From Akkermansiaceae bacterium UBA7890 (lineage in GTDB: Bacteria; Verrucomicrobiota; Verrucomicrobiia; Verrucomicrobiales; Akkermansiaceae), in the NCBI GenBank assembly GCA_002501065.1, contig DLRK01000102.1:7847-71846 (forward strand): 64,000 nucleotides of DNA, in the 5' to 3' direction. The position numbers and the translations under genes are program-made. A model generated the notes under the pieces. It saw only the letters and a program-made list of their open reading frames with translations. It had not been told where the DNA came from and searched no databases. Positions 17,151-26,394 of the stretch are shown piece after piece (within the stretch, counting starts at the first letter, position 1; every line of letters begins with the position of its first letter).

Positions 17151-18398
17151 ATGTCTGGGTTAAAATCTGTCCCCTGCCCCCTCCCCGGGGCCTTTCGTCC
17201 CTGGCGGATCCTCTGCCTGCCTGCGATTCTCCTCATTGTCTCCGCGTTTGCTCCGCTTCAGGCCGGGGAGAAGATCACCGGAAAGGTCGATTACCACTTC
17301 GACAGAAAAATCTCCCGTCCGGTGCTGGAGAACTACCTCGCCCGGAGCGCCACCGTGGCCTCCCTCCTGCACCTGGCCTCCGAGGATGACCTCCGCATGA
17401 TGAAGAACACGGGAGTCAAGTTTGCAGGCCGGGTGATCTGGATGTGGGGCAATGAGTCCCGTATCGACGACCTGGTGGCGAAAGGCGCTCCTTTTGTTAA
17501 ACGCCTCCACGAGATGGACCCGGACCTGATTCTTCAGGGAGCCATTTTCGAGGTAGTCACCACCGACGTGAACAAGATTCCCATCCCGGCCGCGGTCTTC
17601 GAAGAGTTCGGGTTGCCCCGGGAGTCGCGAAACTTCAGTTACAAGGCCATGCTCTACGGGTTCCGGCACCGACACAATCACTGGTACAAGGATGCCTCGG
17701 TGCCCGACATGAGCCGTCTGGAAACCAGGATGTGGTTTTTTTATGTGGCCAGGCGATGGATCGATATGGGACTCGAAGCCCTCCACCTGGGACAGGTTGA
17801 AATCATGGACGATCGGGACCGGGACCATCGACACTGGCGGGATCTCATGTCCCGGATCCGTGCCTACGCGAAAAAGAATGCCCGTCGTCACCTCATTCTC
17901 ATTGACGCCCATGTGCCCGGCGGAGGAATCGTGCACGAGGGGAACCTCATGTTTGACCTCCACTCCTTTCCTTCCCGCCCCAGGTCCCTGCAGGGGCAAC
18001 CCCACAAGGCCATTCTGGAGAAGGGATTCAGTGATGCCATCTACGGCCGGAGCCGGGGGGGGCTGACACCCAGCGGTTGGCGCTGTGAATCGCTGCCCTA
18101 CATCGTTGAGATCGACAATTTCGGGTCTTCCGATCATCCCGGCGAATTCCGCGCCAGTGACAAGTTCCATGTCTGGGGATGGGACGAGATCAACTGGTTC
18201 ATAAAGCAACCCGAGGACTACCGGAACGAATGGCTCCGTTACGCCTATCGGTGGGTGCGGGAGACCGATCCAAATGGCTTCTTCCAGCTCCCCCTGCGCC
18301 GCTTCGAGCACTACAGTGCCAGCATGTCACCTCCCCGGGGGATGCGACAGGAGGAAACGATCAAGGCCATCTGGGCCGGTCTTGACCGGCGCCGCTGA
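17151..18398 (+). CDS. Secreted protein, probable TIM-barrel glycosidase-like fold, family not recognised
   Basis: 415 residues with a signal peptide (ILLIVSAFAPLQA). The body alternates strands and helices in the manner of a (beta/alpha)8 barrel, with charged residues at strand ends: FAGRVIWMWGNES, LQGAIFEVVTTDV, ALHLGQVEIMDDRDRDH, LILIDAHVPGGG, ESLPYIVEIDNFGSSDHPGE and FHVWGWDEINWF. The E in GQVEIMDD and the E/D near PYIVEIDNF are plausible catalytic acids. This suggests a carbohydrate-active enzyme, in keeping with the neighbouring sulfatase and lectin-like proteins, but no glycoside hydrolase family can be named with confidence. Confidence 0.7.
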   Translation: MSGLKSVPCPLPGAFRPWRILCLPAILLIVSAFAPLQAGEKITGKVDYHFDRKISRPVLENYLARSATVASLLHLASEDDLRMMKNTGVKFAGRVIWMWGNESRIDDLVAKGAPFVKRLHEMDPDLILQGAIFEVVTTDVNKIPIPAAVFEEFGLPRESRNFSYKAMLYGFRHRHNHWYKDASVPDMSRLETRMWFFYVARRWIDMGLEALHLGQVEIMDDRDRDHRHWRDLMSRIRAYAKKNARRHLILIDAHVPGGGIVHEGNLMFDLHSFPSRPRSLQGQPHKAILEKGFSDAIYGRSRGGLTPSGWRCESLPYIVEIDNFGSSDHPGEFRASDKFHVWGWDEINWFIKQPEDYRNEWLRYAYRWVRETDPNGFFQLPLRRFEHYSASMSPPRGMRQEETIKAIWAGLDRRR

Positions 18399-18500
18399 GG
18401 GGCCGGAAGACTCCTGCCTGATTCCAATGCCGCCTCTAGATTGTAATCGCCCCTTCCCGGGATCCGCCTTATTCAAGGCCTATTAAGAACAACGAGGCCG

Positions 18501-18932
18501 ATGGAATACCTTTACGCGACTCCCTGGACCGACCTGCTTGTGCTTCTCGTTCTGATGTTCCTCTTTGCCCGGCATGAGGCGGATTGGGAGCCCACTACTG
18601 CACGCTCCGGCGTCTACTTCTACTACCTCAATCCGAAGGCAGTCATCATCTTCTGGCCGCAGTTTGTCCTCTGTCGTATCCTGGTCAGCTCTGACCTTCT
18701 TCATGGAGCCCTGGTCCTGCTTCTCTTCTTTCTTCCCCTCGCTCCCCTTCTCCACCGGTTTTTCTATGTTCCGTGGCGAAAGGCGTTTCTGATCGCAAGC
18801 TGCTTCCTGGTTTACATGACCGTCATCACGGTACTGATTCACAAGGAGCGTGTAGCGGAAGAAGCGACCTCTCCGATCGACCTTGAAGAGGTGCTGGGTC
18901 GTTCCCGGGACAACCCTGCCCCCTCTCCCTGA
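18501..18932 (+). CDS. Small integral membrane protein, unknown function
   Basis: 143 residues with about four hydrophobic segments (roughly 11-27, 48-62, 65-85, 92-112) and a short charged C-terminal tail. Few polar residues lie inside the membrane spans, so it does not look like a transporter of known type. I recognise no family. It starts about 100 bases after the TIM-barrel-like gene and is followed by another exported protein on the same strand, so they may be co-transcribed. Confidence 0.6.
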   Translation: MEYLYATPWTDLLVLLVLMFLFARHEADWEPTTARSGVYFYYLNPKAVIIFWPQFVLCRILVSSDLLHGALVLLLFFLPLAPLLHRFFYVPWRKAFLIASCFLVYMTVITVLIHKERVAEEATSPIDLEEVLGRSRDNPAPSP

Positions 18933-18983
18933 AATACGGGATGGAACCTTGTTCGGCGCCGGGTTGGCGTTACGATTGGGTTG

Positions 18984-19610
18984 ATGAAAATTCTTGTCGT
19001 TCTCTGTGCCTGCAATTTGGCTCTCCCCTCCCTCACTGGTTCACCCTATCCGGGTTGGAGATGGGTGCGGGAGGACCCCAAGGGGCACCGGATGCGTGAC
19101 GGAGTGCTCGAGCTACGGGCCCAGAAGGCTCGGATCTGGAGCGGTACGGGGGCCCGGAACATCCTGGTCGAGAAAAGTGCGACGGAGGGCAGGACCGCCA
19201 GCGTGCTGGTGAGCCATGTCGAACCAGAGACCAAGTACGAGCAGGGCGGACTGCTGGTCTACCGCGATGACGATCACTTCGTGAAATACATCAATGAGTT
19301 CATCGAGGGAGACTACTATGTCGTCCTGGCGCGGGAGGTCGGCGGGAAAGGACAGGTGTTTGCCAAGATCAAGGTGGAGGGAAAATCGACTGGTCTGCGG
19401 TTGAAGGTCGAGGGGAACAAGGTCGTGGCCAGCTACGCCATGGGAGGAGGCGCCCGGTTCAAGGTTGCCGGCCAATGCGGTTTGCCCGGTGCCGGTCAGA
19501 GCCACTTTGCCCTCTTTACCCAGGACGGCTCCGATGAGAAAGTGCGCTGGATCCGTTTCAGTAATCTCAAGATCACCGGTCAGAGTGGGACGGGCGGCAG
19601 GTCGAACTAG
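18984..19610 (+). CDS. Exported concanavalin A-like (DUF1349-type) domain protein
   Basis: 208 residues from the ATG at 18984, with a short signal peptide (LVVLCACNLALPSLTG). The body resembles the beta-sandwich found in DUF1349 proteins and at the C terminus of GH43 enzymes: EQGGLLVYRDDDHFVKY and the closing ARFKVAGQCG... WIRFSNLKIT strands. Such domains bind carbohydrate or serve as structural modules. Standing alone with a signal peptide, it may be a periplasmic sugar-binding protein. It ends about 50 bases before the convergent lipoprotein gene. Confidence 0.7.
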   Translation: MKILVVLCACNLALPSLTGSPYPGWRWVREDPKGHRMRDGVLELRAQKARIWSGTGARNILVEKSATEGRTASVLVSHVEPETKYEQGGLLVYRDDDHFVKYINEFIEGDYYVVLAREVGGKGQVFAKIKVEGKSTGLRLKVEGNKVVASYAMGGGARFKVAGQCGLPGAGQSHFALFTQDGSDEKVRWIRFSNLKITGQSGTGGRSN

Positions 19611-19658
19611 CTTTCCTGCCTGTGACCCTGACCCGGTTCTTCCCCCAAGTCGTCGATC

Positions 19659-20759
19659 CTACTCTTCAGGAGAACCTTCTCCCTTCCCTTCGAGTTCCGG
19701 GGGTTCTTCGTGGCCACGGACTTCTTCGTGCACCTTGAGGAGATCAAATCCCTTCAACGCTCCCGGCGCATTGAAGGGCTTCATCTCGGGTTCTTCGAAG
19801 GCCTCGATCCGGCGGTCATGGAACGGTTCGATGGCATCGCCACCGAATTCCTCCGGGAGCTTCCAGCGAAAGGTTCTCTTCTCCCCGTCCACCGAAACGA
19901 GATACAGGGTTCCAATTTCGTTGGGAGCCCGCAGCACCTGGGAGTCATCCGCAATCGGGTTAACCGTTTGATCTATCACCAGAGAAACAAAATAGACCAC
20001 CTCATCTGCCACGCACCAGATATGATGCCTCATGGTCCTGACCTGTTCCCCGGGCACAACTTCTCCCTCGTCATCATATTTCGGATCGATGATGAAAGAA
20101 GAGGAGGTGTGGTCTTCACGGTTAATGTGCCACGACCTGTGCTGCGCTTCCTCGTTCACGTGTTCCCAGCGCCCGACCAACTGCTTCTCACGATCATTGA
20201 GGGGCTTATCCAGCAGACCCTTGAAATCTGCCAGGGTCCGCGGCACCTCTCCGTAGGAGGAAAAAATTCTCGTGATCGTTCCCTTGAGGACCTCCTCAGC
20301 GCCCACGTCGAGTTGAGCCTCCCCACCCTCCTCCGGCAGGCCCCCGGAGAATTCAAGGACTCCAAGAACCTCGTGCTTCACAAACTTGAGGATCACCAGC
20401 GCCCCCCCCACCCGGTAGGTCCCGTTCTTCAGGGGATTGTCGTCATAGATCGTCAATGCACCGTCCTCCCCGACAGAAACCCTCTCCTCCTGATCCACGC
20501 TCAATTTCCCGTCTTCCCGGAACACGAGTCGCACCTTGCCTTTAAATACCCCTTCTTCCTCAAATAACAGGTCCACCATCTTTCCCGGCAGGAAGGCCTG
20601 AAGGCCTGTGCCCTCCCCGGGTTCCTCCGCCTTGGGATTGGTTCCCTCTGCCTTGCTGCCCGGTTCCTGGTCTTCCTTCCCTCCCCCGCATCCCGGCAGG
20701 AGGCAGACGAGAATCCCCGCCAGCAGGAACTGGAGAATGCCTGGAGGTCCGAATTTCAT
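19659..20759 (-). CDS. Lipoprotein of unknown function
   Basis: 366 residues from the ATG at 20759. The signal ends in LVCLLPGC with lipidation expected at C24, followed by an acidic Gly/Glu/Pro-rich linker. The body carries repeated short beta segments (for example LSVDQEERVSVGEDGALTIY and GTLYLVSVDGEKRTFRWKL) resembling extended beta-sheet modules in planctomycete lipoproteins that track stepwise mineral or weight terms, but no family is recognised. The C-terminal 40 residues are very acidic. Divergent from the sulfatase at 20986. Confidence 0.65.
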   Translation of the reverse strand: MKFGPPGILQFLLAGILVCLLPGCGGGKEDQEPGSKAEGTNPKAEEPGEGTGLQAFLPGKMVDLLFEEEGVFKGKVRLVFREDGKLSVDQEERVSVGEDGALTIYDDNPLKNGTYRVGGALVILKFVKHEVLGVLEFSGGLPEEGGEAQLDVGAEEVLKGTITRIFSSYGEVPRTLADFKGLLDKPLNDREKQLVGRWEHVNEEAQHRSWHINREDHTSSSFIIDPKYDDEGEVVPGEQVRTMRHHIWCVADEVVYFVSLVIDQTVNPIADDSQVLRAPNEIGTLYLVSVDGEKRTFRWKLPEEFGGDAIEPFHDRRIEAFEEPEMKPFNAPGALKGFDLLKVHEEVRGHEEPPELEGKGEGSPEE

Positions 20760-20985
20760 CACCGCATCTTGGACAAGATCCCCGGCCCTGAACAGGGAAC
20801 AAGCCGAATTGTTGCCGCCCGACTCAGCGAGGCCCCGGCCATCAGTCCATCAATTGCGAGAGCAATTCGTCATGCGATGCCGCCATGTTCGCGCCCGGCC
20901 CGATGGAGTTCAACAGGGCACCCTCAAAATCCGGCACCCGCTGGTTGATGCCGGCTGGAAATCCTCCTATAACAATTTCCCGACC

Positions 20986-22467
20986 ATGAGACGAGCCTGC
21001 CCGATTCTATTTTTAGCCATTCTTGCCAGTGCGTTCGCAGGCCCGACTACGGTCGACGCGGAAAAGCCGAATATCCTCTGGATTGTCGGGGAGAACCTCT
21101 GCCTCGACCTGGGGATTTACGGGATGGAGAATGTCGAGACCCCCCATCTCGATGGCCTGGCGAGAAAGGGACAGCGCTATACCAATGTCTATTCCACCTC
21201 GCCGGTTTGCGCCCCGAGTCGCTCAGCCTTCATGGTGGGTATGTATGCCACGACCACTGACACCCACCACATGCGCTCGCACCGGGATGATGACTTCCGG
21301 CTGCCGGAAGGAGTCAGGCCGATTACACACCGCCTTTCGGATGCCGGCTATATCACCGCAAATATCAAGATGATCGGGGAACGCCGGGTGGGGACTGGCA
21401 AACTGGACCTCAACTTTGTCAACGAGGGGCCTCTCTACCACACCACCGAGTGGGCCAGGCTGAAAGGGAATGAGCCGTTCTTTGCCATGATCAACATGGT
21501 GGAGAACGAATACGATATTTATGACCGTCAGACCTACAAGCATGACCGGGTTGCCTGGGACGGTGAGGAGCAGCATCCCAAGGTCGCCACCCCCGGGAAC
21601 GTCACGCCTCCTCCCTACTATCCCGACCACCCGATCGTACGGGAAGAGTGGTCCCGCTACCTGAATTCGGTTTCCGGGATGGACATCCGGGTGGGATGGA
21701 TTCTGGAGCAACTGGAGAAGGACGGATTGGCCGACAACACCATCGTGGTCTTCTTTGGCGACAACGGCAGGATGGAACCGAGGGGGATTCACTGGTTGTG
21801 GGATTCCGGCATCCATGTCCCCATGATTGTCTACTACCCGAAAGGTGTGAGTGCTCCCGCCCGGCACAAGGTGGGCGGAGTGAATGAGGAGGTCATCAGT
21901 CTTATTGATCTGACAGCCACAACCCTTGAGATGGCGGGGATCGCAAAGCCTCTCGGAATGCAGGGGAGACGCTTCCTGGGTCGCGAAACCGATCCGCCCC
22001 GGCGCTATGCCTTCAGTGCCCGGGACCGAATCGATGAGACCGCTCTCAGGATGCGATCAGTAAGAGGTGAACGTTATCACTACATCCGCAATTACAGCGA
22101 GGGAGAGGGCTTTTTCACGCTGAATCGGTACAAGGAAAAATGCTTTCGGATCAAGCCGGTCATGAGAACCCTCATGGCCGAGGGTAAGCTCAAGGGAGCA
22201 GCCCTGCAGTTGATGCAAGCGATGCCCTACGAACTCCTTTACGACACGCAGAAGGATCCCCACGAAATTGTGAATCTTGCGCGATCGAAGGATCCCGCCC
22301 ACCGTGCCGCCTTCGTTTCCATGAGTGCTGCCCTTGACACCTGGATGGCCGAAACGGGCGATCGCGGGGTCTTTCCCGAACCCAGGGAAATCGTGGCTCC
22401 GTTTACCAAGGAGATGCACGATTGGTTTGGAACCCCGGATTGGGCTCTTGAGAAACCCGTGAAGTAA
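20986..22467 (+). CDS. Type I sulfatase, exported
   Basis: 493 residues from the ATG at 20986, which begins a good signal peptide (ILFLAILASAFAG). The formylglycine motif is C-x-P-x-R at C75-R79 (CAPSRSAFMVG), so it needs an anaerobic or FGE-type maturase. Metal ligands are supplied by the N-terminal region (usually DDxx; here the segment is WIVGENLCLD, so the first pair is unusual) and by FFGDNGRMEPRG. It probably removes sulfate esters from an algal or animal polysaccharide in the periplasm. The next gene is the large dehydrogenase/DUF1080 fusion. Confidence 0.88.
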   Translation: MRRACPILFLAILASAFAGPTTVDAEKPNILWIVGENLCLDLGIYGMENVETPHLDGLARKGQRYTNVYSTSPVCAPSRSAFMVGMYATTTDTHHMRSHRDDDFRLPEGVRPITHRLSDAGYITANIKMIGERRVGTGKLDLNFVNEGPLYHTTEWARLKGNEPFFAMINMVENEYDIYDRQTYKHDRVAWDGEEQHPKVATPGNVTPPPYYPDHPIVREEWSRYLNSVSGMDIRVGWILEQLEKDGLADNTIVVFFGDNGRMEPRGIHWLWDSGIHVPMIVYYPKGVSAPARHKVGGVNEEVISLIDLTATTLEMAGIAKPLGMQGRRFLGRETDPPRRYAFSARDRIDETALRMRSVRGERYHYIRNYSEGEGFFTLNRYKEKCFRIKPVMRTLMAEGKLKGAALQLMQAMPYELLYDTQKDPHEIVNLARSKDPAHRAAFVSMSAALDTWMAETGDRGVFPEPREIVAPFTKEMHDWFGTPDWALEKPVK

Positions 22468-22603
22468 GGGAATTGCCGGGCTCCACAACGGCGGGTTCCC
22501 GAAAAAAACAGACCCTCCATCAACCACCCGACTTCGGGGAGGAAAGAGGAGATTGCCCGAGCCGGGTTCCAGATGGCAACATCGCTCTGGAACGGAGACC
22601 TTG

Positions 22604-25600
22604 ATGAAATCAGCTGGCTTTCTCACATGCATCTCGTTGATCGGAACCGGCGCGATATCCGCGCAACAGGACGAAGCGCTGAAGAGTTTTACGGTGACTG
22701 AGGGGTTGCAGGCCGCTCTGTGGGCCGGGACCGACATGATTCACAGCCCGGTGGCCATGGACGTGGACAGTCGTGGGCGCGTGTGGGTGACTGAAGACCT
22801 GCAGCACTCCGGCAAGGCGAATGTGCCGCACGCACGCATCAAGATTCTCGCGGACACTGACAACGACGGTCGGGCCGATTCAGTGAAGCTCTTTGGTCCG
22901 ACCTACAGATCGAAACCGATGGGGATCAGCGTTTTCGATAATGTCATCGTCGTGTCGATGGCCCCGAACATTCATGTCTACACCGATGTCAATCGTGACG
23001 ATATATTTGATCCGGAGGTTGATCGGGAAGTGATCATCGCCAAGGGGTTTCACGGCAGAAACCATGACCACGCCCTGCACGCCGTGGTCCCTGGGCCGAG
23101 CGGAAAATGGTACGTGAACCATGGCAATACCGGGGCGGATGTAACAATGGCGGACGGACGCCGGATCCACGCCAGTTCCTACTACAGTCAGAATCCGGCC
23201 AGCATTGGCAGGACCAGCCATGACGGACGCCTCTACGTGGGGGGCTTCGGGATTCGGATGGATCCAAACGGACATAATGCCGAGGTGATCTTCCAGAATG
23301 CGCGCAACCCACACGCCATGCTGGTGACCTCCTTCGGCGATCTTCTGCAATCAGACAATGACGATCCGGCTCATGCCCGCGCGGCCTGGGTGATGGAGTA
23401 TTCCAATTTCGGATATGCCTGCCTGGAGGATGGGAATCGCTCATGGGAAGACTCCGCCAAGAGTTGGGAAAGAAAACTGGTGACCCAGGAGATCGTGAAG
23501 AATGCCTATGAACGGCACAACAAGTCCTCGCTGCGCCGGGACGAGGGGCACTGGCGCGAACATTTCCCCGGGGTGACGCCACCCGGTCATCTCTGGGGAC
23601 CGGGAGCGCCTACCGGCGACTATTTCATCGAAGGCGATGAACTGGGAGCGTTCTTTCGAGGCAGCTATCTCGTCTGCGAAACGGTCCACCGGGCCCTCTT
23701 CCGCTTCCGCCCCAGGTTGAAGGATGCGCAAGTGGAGCTCACTGATCTCGACCGGATCTTTTTTGCGGCCGATCGCCAGTCCGCCAACCGATCAGCCTCG
23801 GGTTTCCTTCCGACGGACGTCGTGGCGAGCACGGACGGATCGCTCTTTGTCAGCGACTGGAATTCGCACGTCAATGGCCGTGGCTCCGGCAATCCCGAAG
23901 GGGCGATTTTCCGTCTGCACCGAACCGATGAGAAGCGCGTGCACCCCCCGGAGATCGACTTTGCCTCTCAAGAAGGTCTGCTCACCGCCCTGAAGAGCCC
24001 GGCCCCCGGCGTCCGCTGGGTCGCGCAGGACAAACTGAAAGCCACGCCGGGGGCCACCGACGCCCTGCTGGGTTTCATCAAGGCCAATACCGCCAATCCC
24101 TACTACTGCGCCCGTGCCGTATTCATCCTTGCCCAAATCAAGGATGCCAGGGGTCCGAACTACGTGAGGGCACAGCTGGAATCAAAAGATGCGCAGCAAC
24201 GCATCATCGCCTTTCGGGCCCTGCGCCTGGCCGGCAGGGAGTCGATGCTTCCCATCATCCGACGTCTGGCGGACGATCCCTCCCCGGCGGTACGGCGTGA
24301 GGTCCTTCATGCCCTGCGCAACACCGGACTCGACAAGGCTCTTGAACCCCTGGAAAAGCTCATCATCGGTTATGATGGCAGGAATCGCTGGTATCTCGAA
24401 GCCATCGGCACGGTCTGCGATGGACGCAGCGCGGTGATCTACGAAAAACTGGTCCGGCCCACCCAACCGGATCCGGAGACCTGGACGAGGCGGGAGAAGA
24501 ACCTGGCCTGGCGACTGCGCTCGAAACAGGCCTTGTCCGATCTTGAGGAATGCATGACGAGGCAGGACACGGGCGTGGAGGAGTTCCGCCGCCTCGCCTA
24601 TACCTTTGCGCTCTGCTACAGCGAGGAGGAACGAAAGCGTAACGCGGCGGTCATGAAGCGTTTCAGCGAACTCCCGGCCTTCCGGGACGAGGAGTTTCAG
24701 ATGATCATCCGCGAGTTCATGGAGAAGGATATCAACGATCCGCCACCGACCGCGCTGACTCAGAGTTACACCTTCCCCGGGGATTACGGCAAAAAGTCGA
24801 AACTGGCATCGATCGACGAGATCGCGGCGCTGAAACCGGACGTGAGCAATGGCCAGGTCAAGGCCGCTTCCTGTCTGATCTGCCACCGGATTAACGACGC
24901 CGGTATCGCCTTTGGTCCGGAGCTCAGCAGTTGGGGCACGGTGCGGGATGCCAAGACGGTCATCCGCGCCCTGGTGACACCCGCGGCCGAACTCGCTCAC
25001 GGCTACGACAAGCCTCTGGTGGTGACCCAGGGCCAGCATCGACTGGAAGGTGTGTCCAGAGGCTACAGCTGGCATGCCGGTGCGATCCGCGTCAGGACGA
25101 TTGGCGGCTTGACTCTCAAGGTCCCCCACCGGCGACCACATGCGAAGATCCAGTATCTCGAGAACCACTCCTGGATGCCCTCCGCGTCGACCATGGGCCT
25201 GTCAAATCAGGATGTGCGCGACATCGCCGAGTATCTCATGGGTGGAGCCACCGGCAAACCAGCCCCACCCCCGGGGGAGATCAAACCTGCCTTCAGTCGT
25301 GGTATCGGGCGGGGCTGGAACGAGCTGACGGAAAAGGACTTTCTCAATGTCAACTGCTGGGCGGATACCTGGCGCTGGGAAGGCGGGCATGCCTGGTGCA
25401 CCGGACGTCCGACCGGTGTGATTCGCTATCGCGAACCCCTGACCAACTTCGAGTTCTCCTGCATGTGGATGCACCGGAAGAAGGGTGGCAACTCCGGCGT
25501 CTTCGTCTGGGCCACCCCGCAATCCATTGTAAATCTGGCGAAAGGCCGGGGTCGGCTACCGCATGGCATTGAGGTCCAGGTGCTCGACCTCGGTTACCGC

Positions 25601-26233
25601 GAGGTCTATGAGGCTCAGTATAAGAAGAAGGGCGACTGGTTCACCAGCCATGGCGACGTCTTCCCGGTTGGTCCCGTGAAGATGACTCCCTTCCCGCCGG
25701 TAGCCCCCAACGGACGGAGGAGCTTTCCTTCCAAAGAAACCACCCTGGGGATCGACCGGTGGAATCACTATTATGTGCGCGCCATTGAGGGGGAAGTCCG
25801 GCTCTGGGTGAATGGAGAAGAAGTCTCCGGAGGCGACAGGATCAATCCCGCCTCCGGTTTTCTCTGTCTCGAATCCGAAGGAGCCCCGATTGAGTTCAAG
25901 AATATCCGCCTGCGCAGACTCCCCCCGCTGGTGACCGCCCTGCCGGAGGGGTTGGAGATCCCCGTGCCAGTGATTGAGAATCCGTCTCGCCGCCCTGGGG
26001 TGAGCCTGAAGGGACACGCCCTGCTTGGCACCTGGAAATATCTCGGGAGCTACACGCGGGAATTCCTTGCGGACGGTCGATGCATCCTGCGCAACGGGGA
26101 CGAGGTCCTCTGGACGAAAAAGGCGATCGAGAAAACACCTGCTTCCGTCACCCTCAAAGGTGGCTATCAGCACAGATTGACTGGCGAAGTCCTGGACATT
26201 GAGGGCCGTTACAAGGCGACGCGCCGCAAGTGA
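22604..26233 (+). CDS. PVC-type dehydrogenase / HEAT / cytochrome c / DUF1080 fusion
   Basis: 1209 residues, signal peptide MKSAGFLTCISLIGTGAISA; the start has GGAGA upstream. In order: a PVC-type membrane-bound dehydrogenase beta-propeller (about 30-430, with VAMDVDSRGRVWVTEDL and a calcium-like DTDNDGRADS), HEAT-like repeats (about 450-700), a cytochrome c domain of the Pirellula/Verrucomicrobium type with haem motif C757-x2-C760-H761 (CLICH) and FGPEL, and a C-terminal DUF1080 domain (about 904-1115, GWNELTEKDF and GNSGVFVWA). DUF1080 members act on 3-keto-glycosides or bind glycans. The fusion suggests that one polypeptide oxidises a sugar and then handles the 3-keto product. Roles are inferred from families. 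Confidence 0.88.
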   Translation: MKSAGFLTCISLIGTGAISAQQDEALKSFTVTEGLQAALWAGTDMIHSPVAMDVDSRGRVWVTEDLQHSGKANVPHARIKILADTDNDGRADSVKLFGPTYRSKPMGISVFDNVIVVSMAPNIHVYTDVNRDDIFDPEVDREVIIAKGFHGRNHDHALHAVVPGPSGKWYVNHGNTGADVTMADGRRIHASSYYSQNPASIGRTSHDGRLYVGGFGIRMDPNGHNAEVIFQNARNPHAMLVTSFGDLLQSDNDDPAHARAAWVMEYSNFGYACLEDGNRSWEDSAKSWERKLVTQEIVKNAYERHNKSSLRRDEGHWREHFPGVTPPGHLWGPGAPTGDYFIEGDELGAFFRGSYLVCETVHRALFRFRPRLKDAQVELTDLDRIFFAADRQSANRSASGFLPTDVVASTDGSLFVSDWNSHVNGRGSGNPEGAIFRLHRTDEKRVHPPEIDFASQEGLLTALKSPAPGVRWVAQDKLKATPGATDALLGFIKANTANPYYCARAVFILAQIKDARGPNYVRAQLESKDAQQRIIAFRALRLAGRESMLPIIRRLADDPSPAVRREVLHALRNTGLDKALEPLEKLIIGYDGRNRWYLEAIGTVCDGRSAVIYEKLVRPTQPDPETWTRREKNLAWRLRSKQALSDLEECMTRQDTGVEEFRRLAYTFALCYSEEERKRNAAVMKRFSELPAFRDEEFQMIIREFMEKDINDPPPTALTQSYTFPGDYGKKSKLASIDEIAALKPDVSNGQVKAASCLICHRINDAGIAFGPELSSWGTVRDAKTVIRALVTPAAELAHGYDKPLVVTQGQHRLEGVSRGYSWHAGAIRVRTIGGLTLKVPHRRPHAKIQYLENHSWMPSASTMGLSNQDVRDIAEYLMGGATGKPAPPPGEIKPAFSRGIGRGWNELTEKDFLNVNCWADTWRWEGGHAWCTGRPTGVIRYREPLTNFEFSCMWMHRKKGGNSGVFVWATPQSIVNLAKGRGRLPHGIEVQVLDLGYREVYEAQYKKKGDWFTSHGDVFPVGPVKMTPFPPVAPNGRRSFPSKETTLGIDRWNHYYVRAIEGEVRLWVNGEEVSGGDRINPASGFLCLESEGAPIEFKNIRLRRLPPLVTALPEGLEIPVPVIENPSRRPGVSLKGHALLGTWKYLGSYTREFLADGRCILRNGDEVLWTKKAIEKTPASVTLKGGYQHRLTGEVLDIEGRYKATRRK

Positions 26234-26394
26234 TAGATCCGAGCACAGGATGTCGATTCCTTGGGCCCGGTTCTCCCGGGAACTGCTTCCCTGGCTGAGT
26301 GGTTGTGATCGTCCCTCCCTGTTCAGCGGCGAGGGTTTCAGGAGGGCGGGAGTTGCTTTCCCCTCCTCCGGCGATGTGCTAATTCAAGGCTGAC

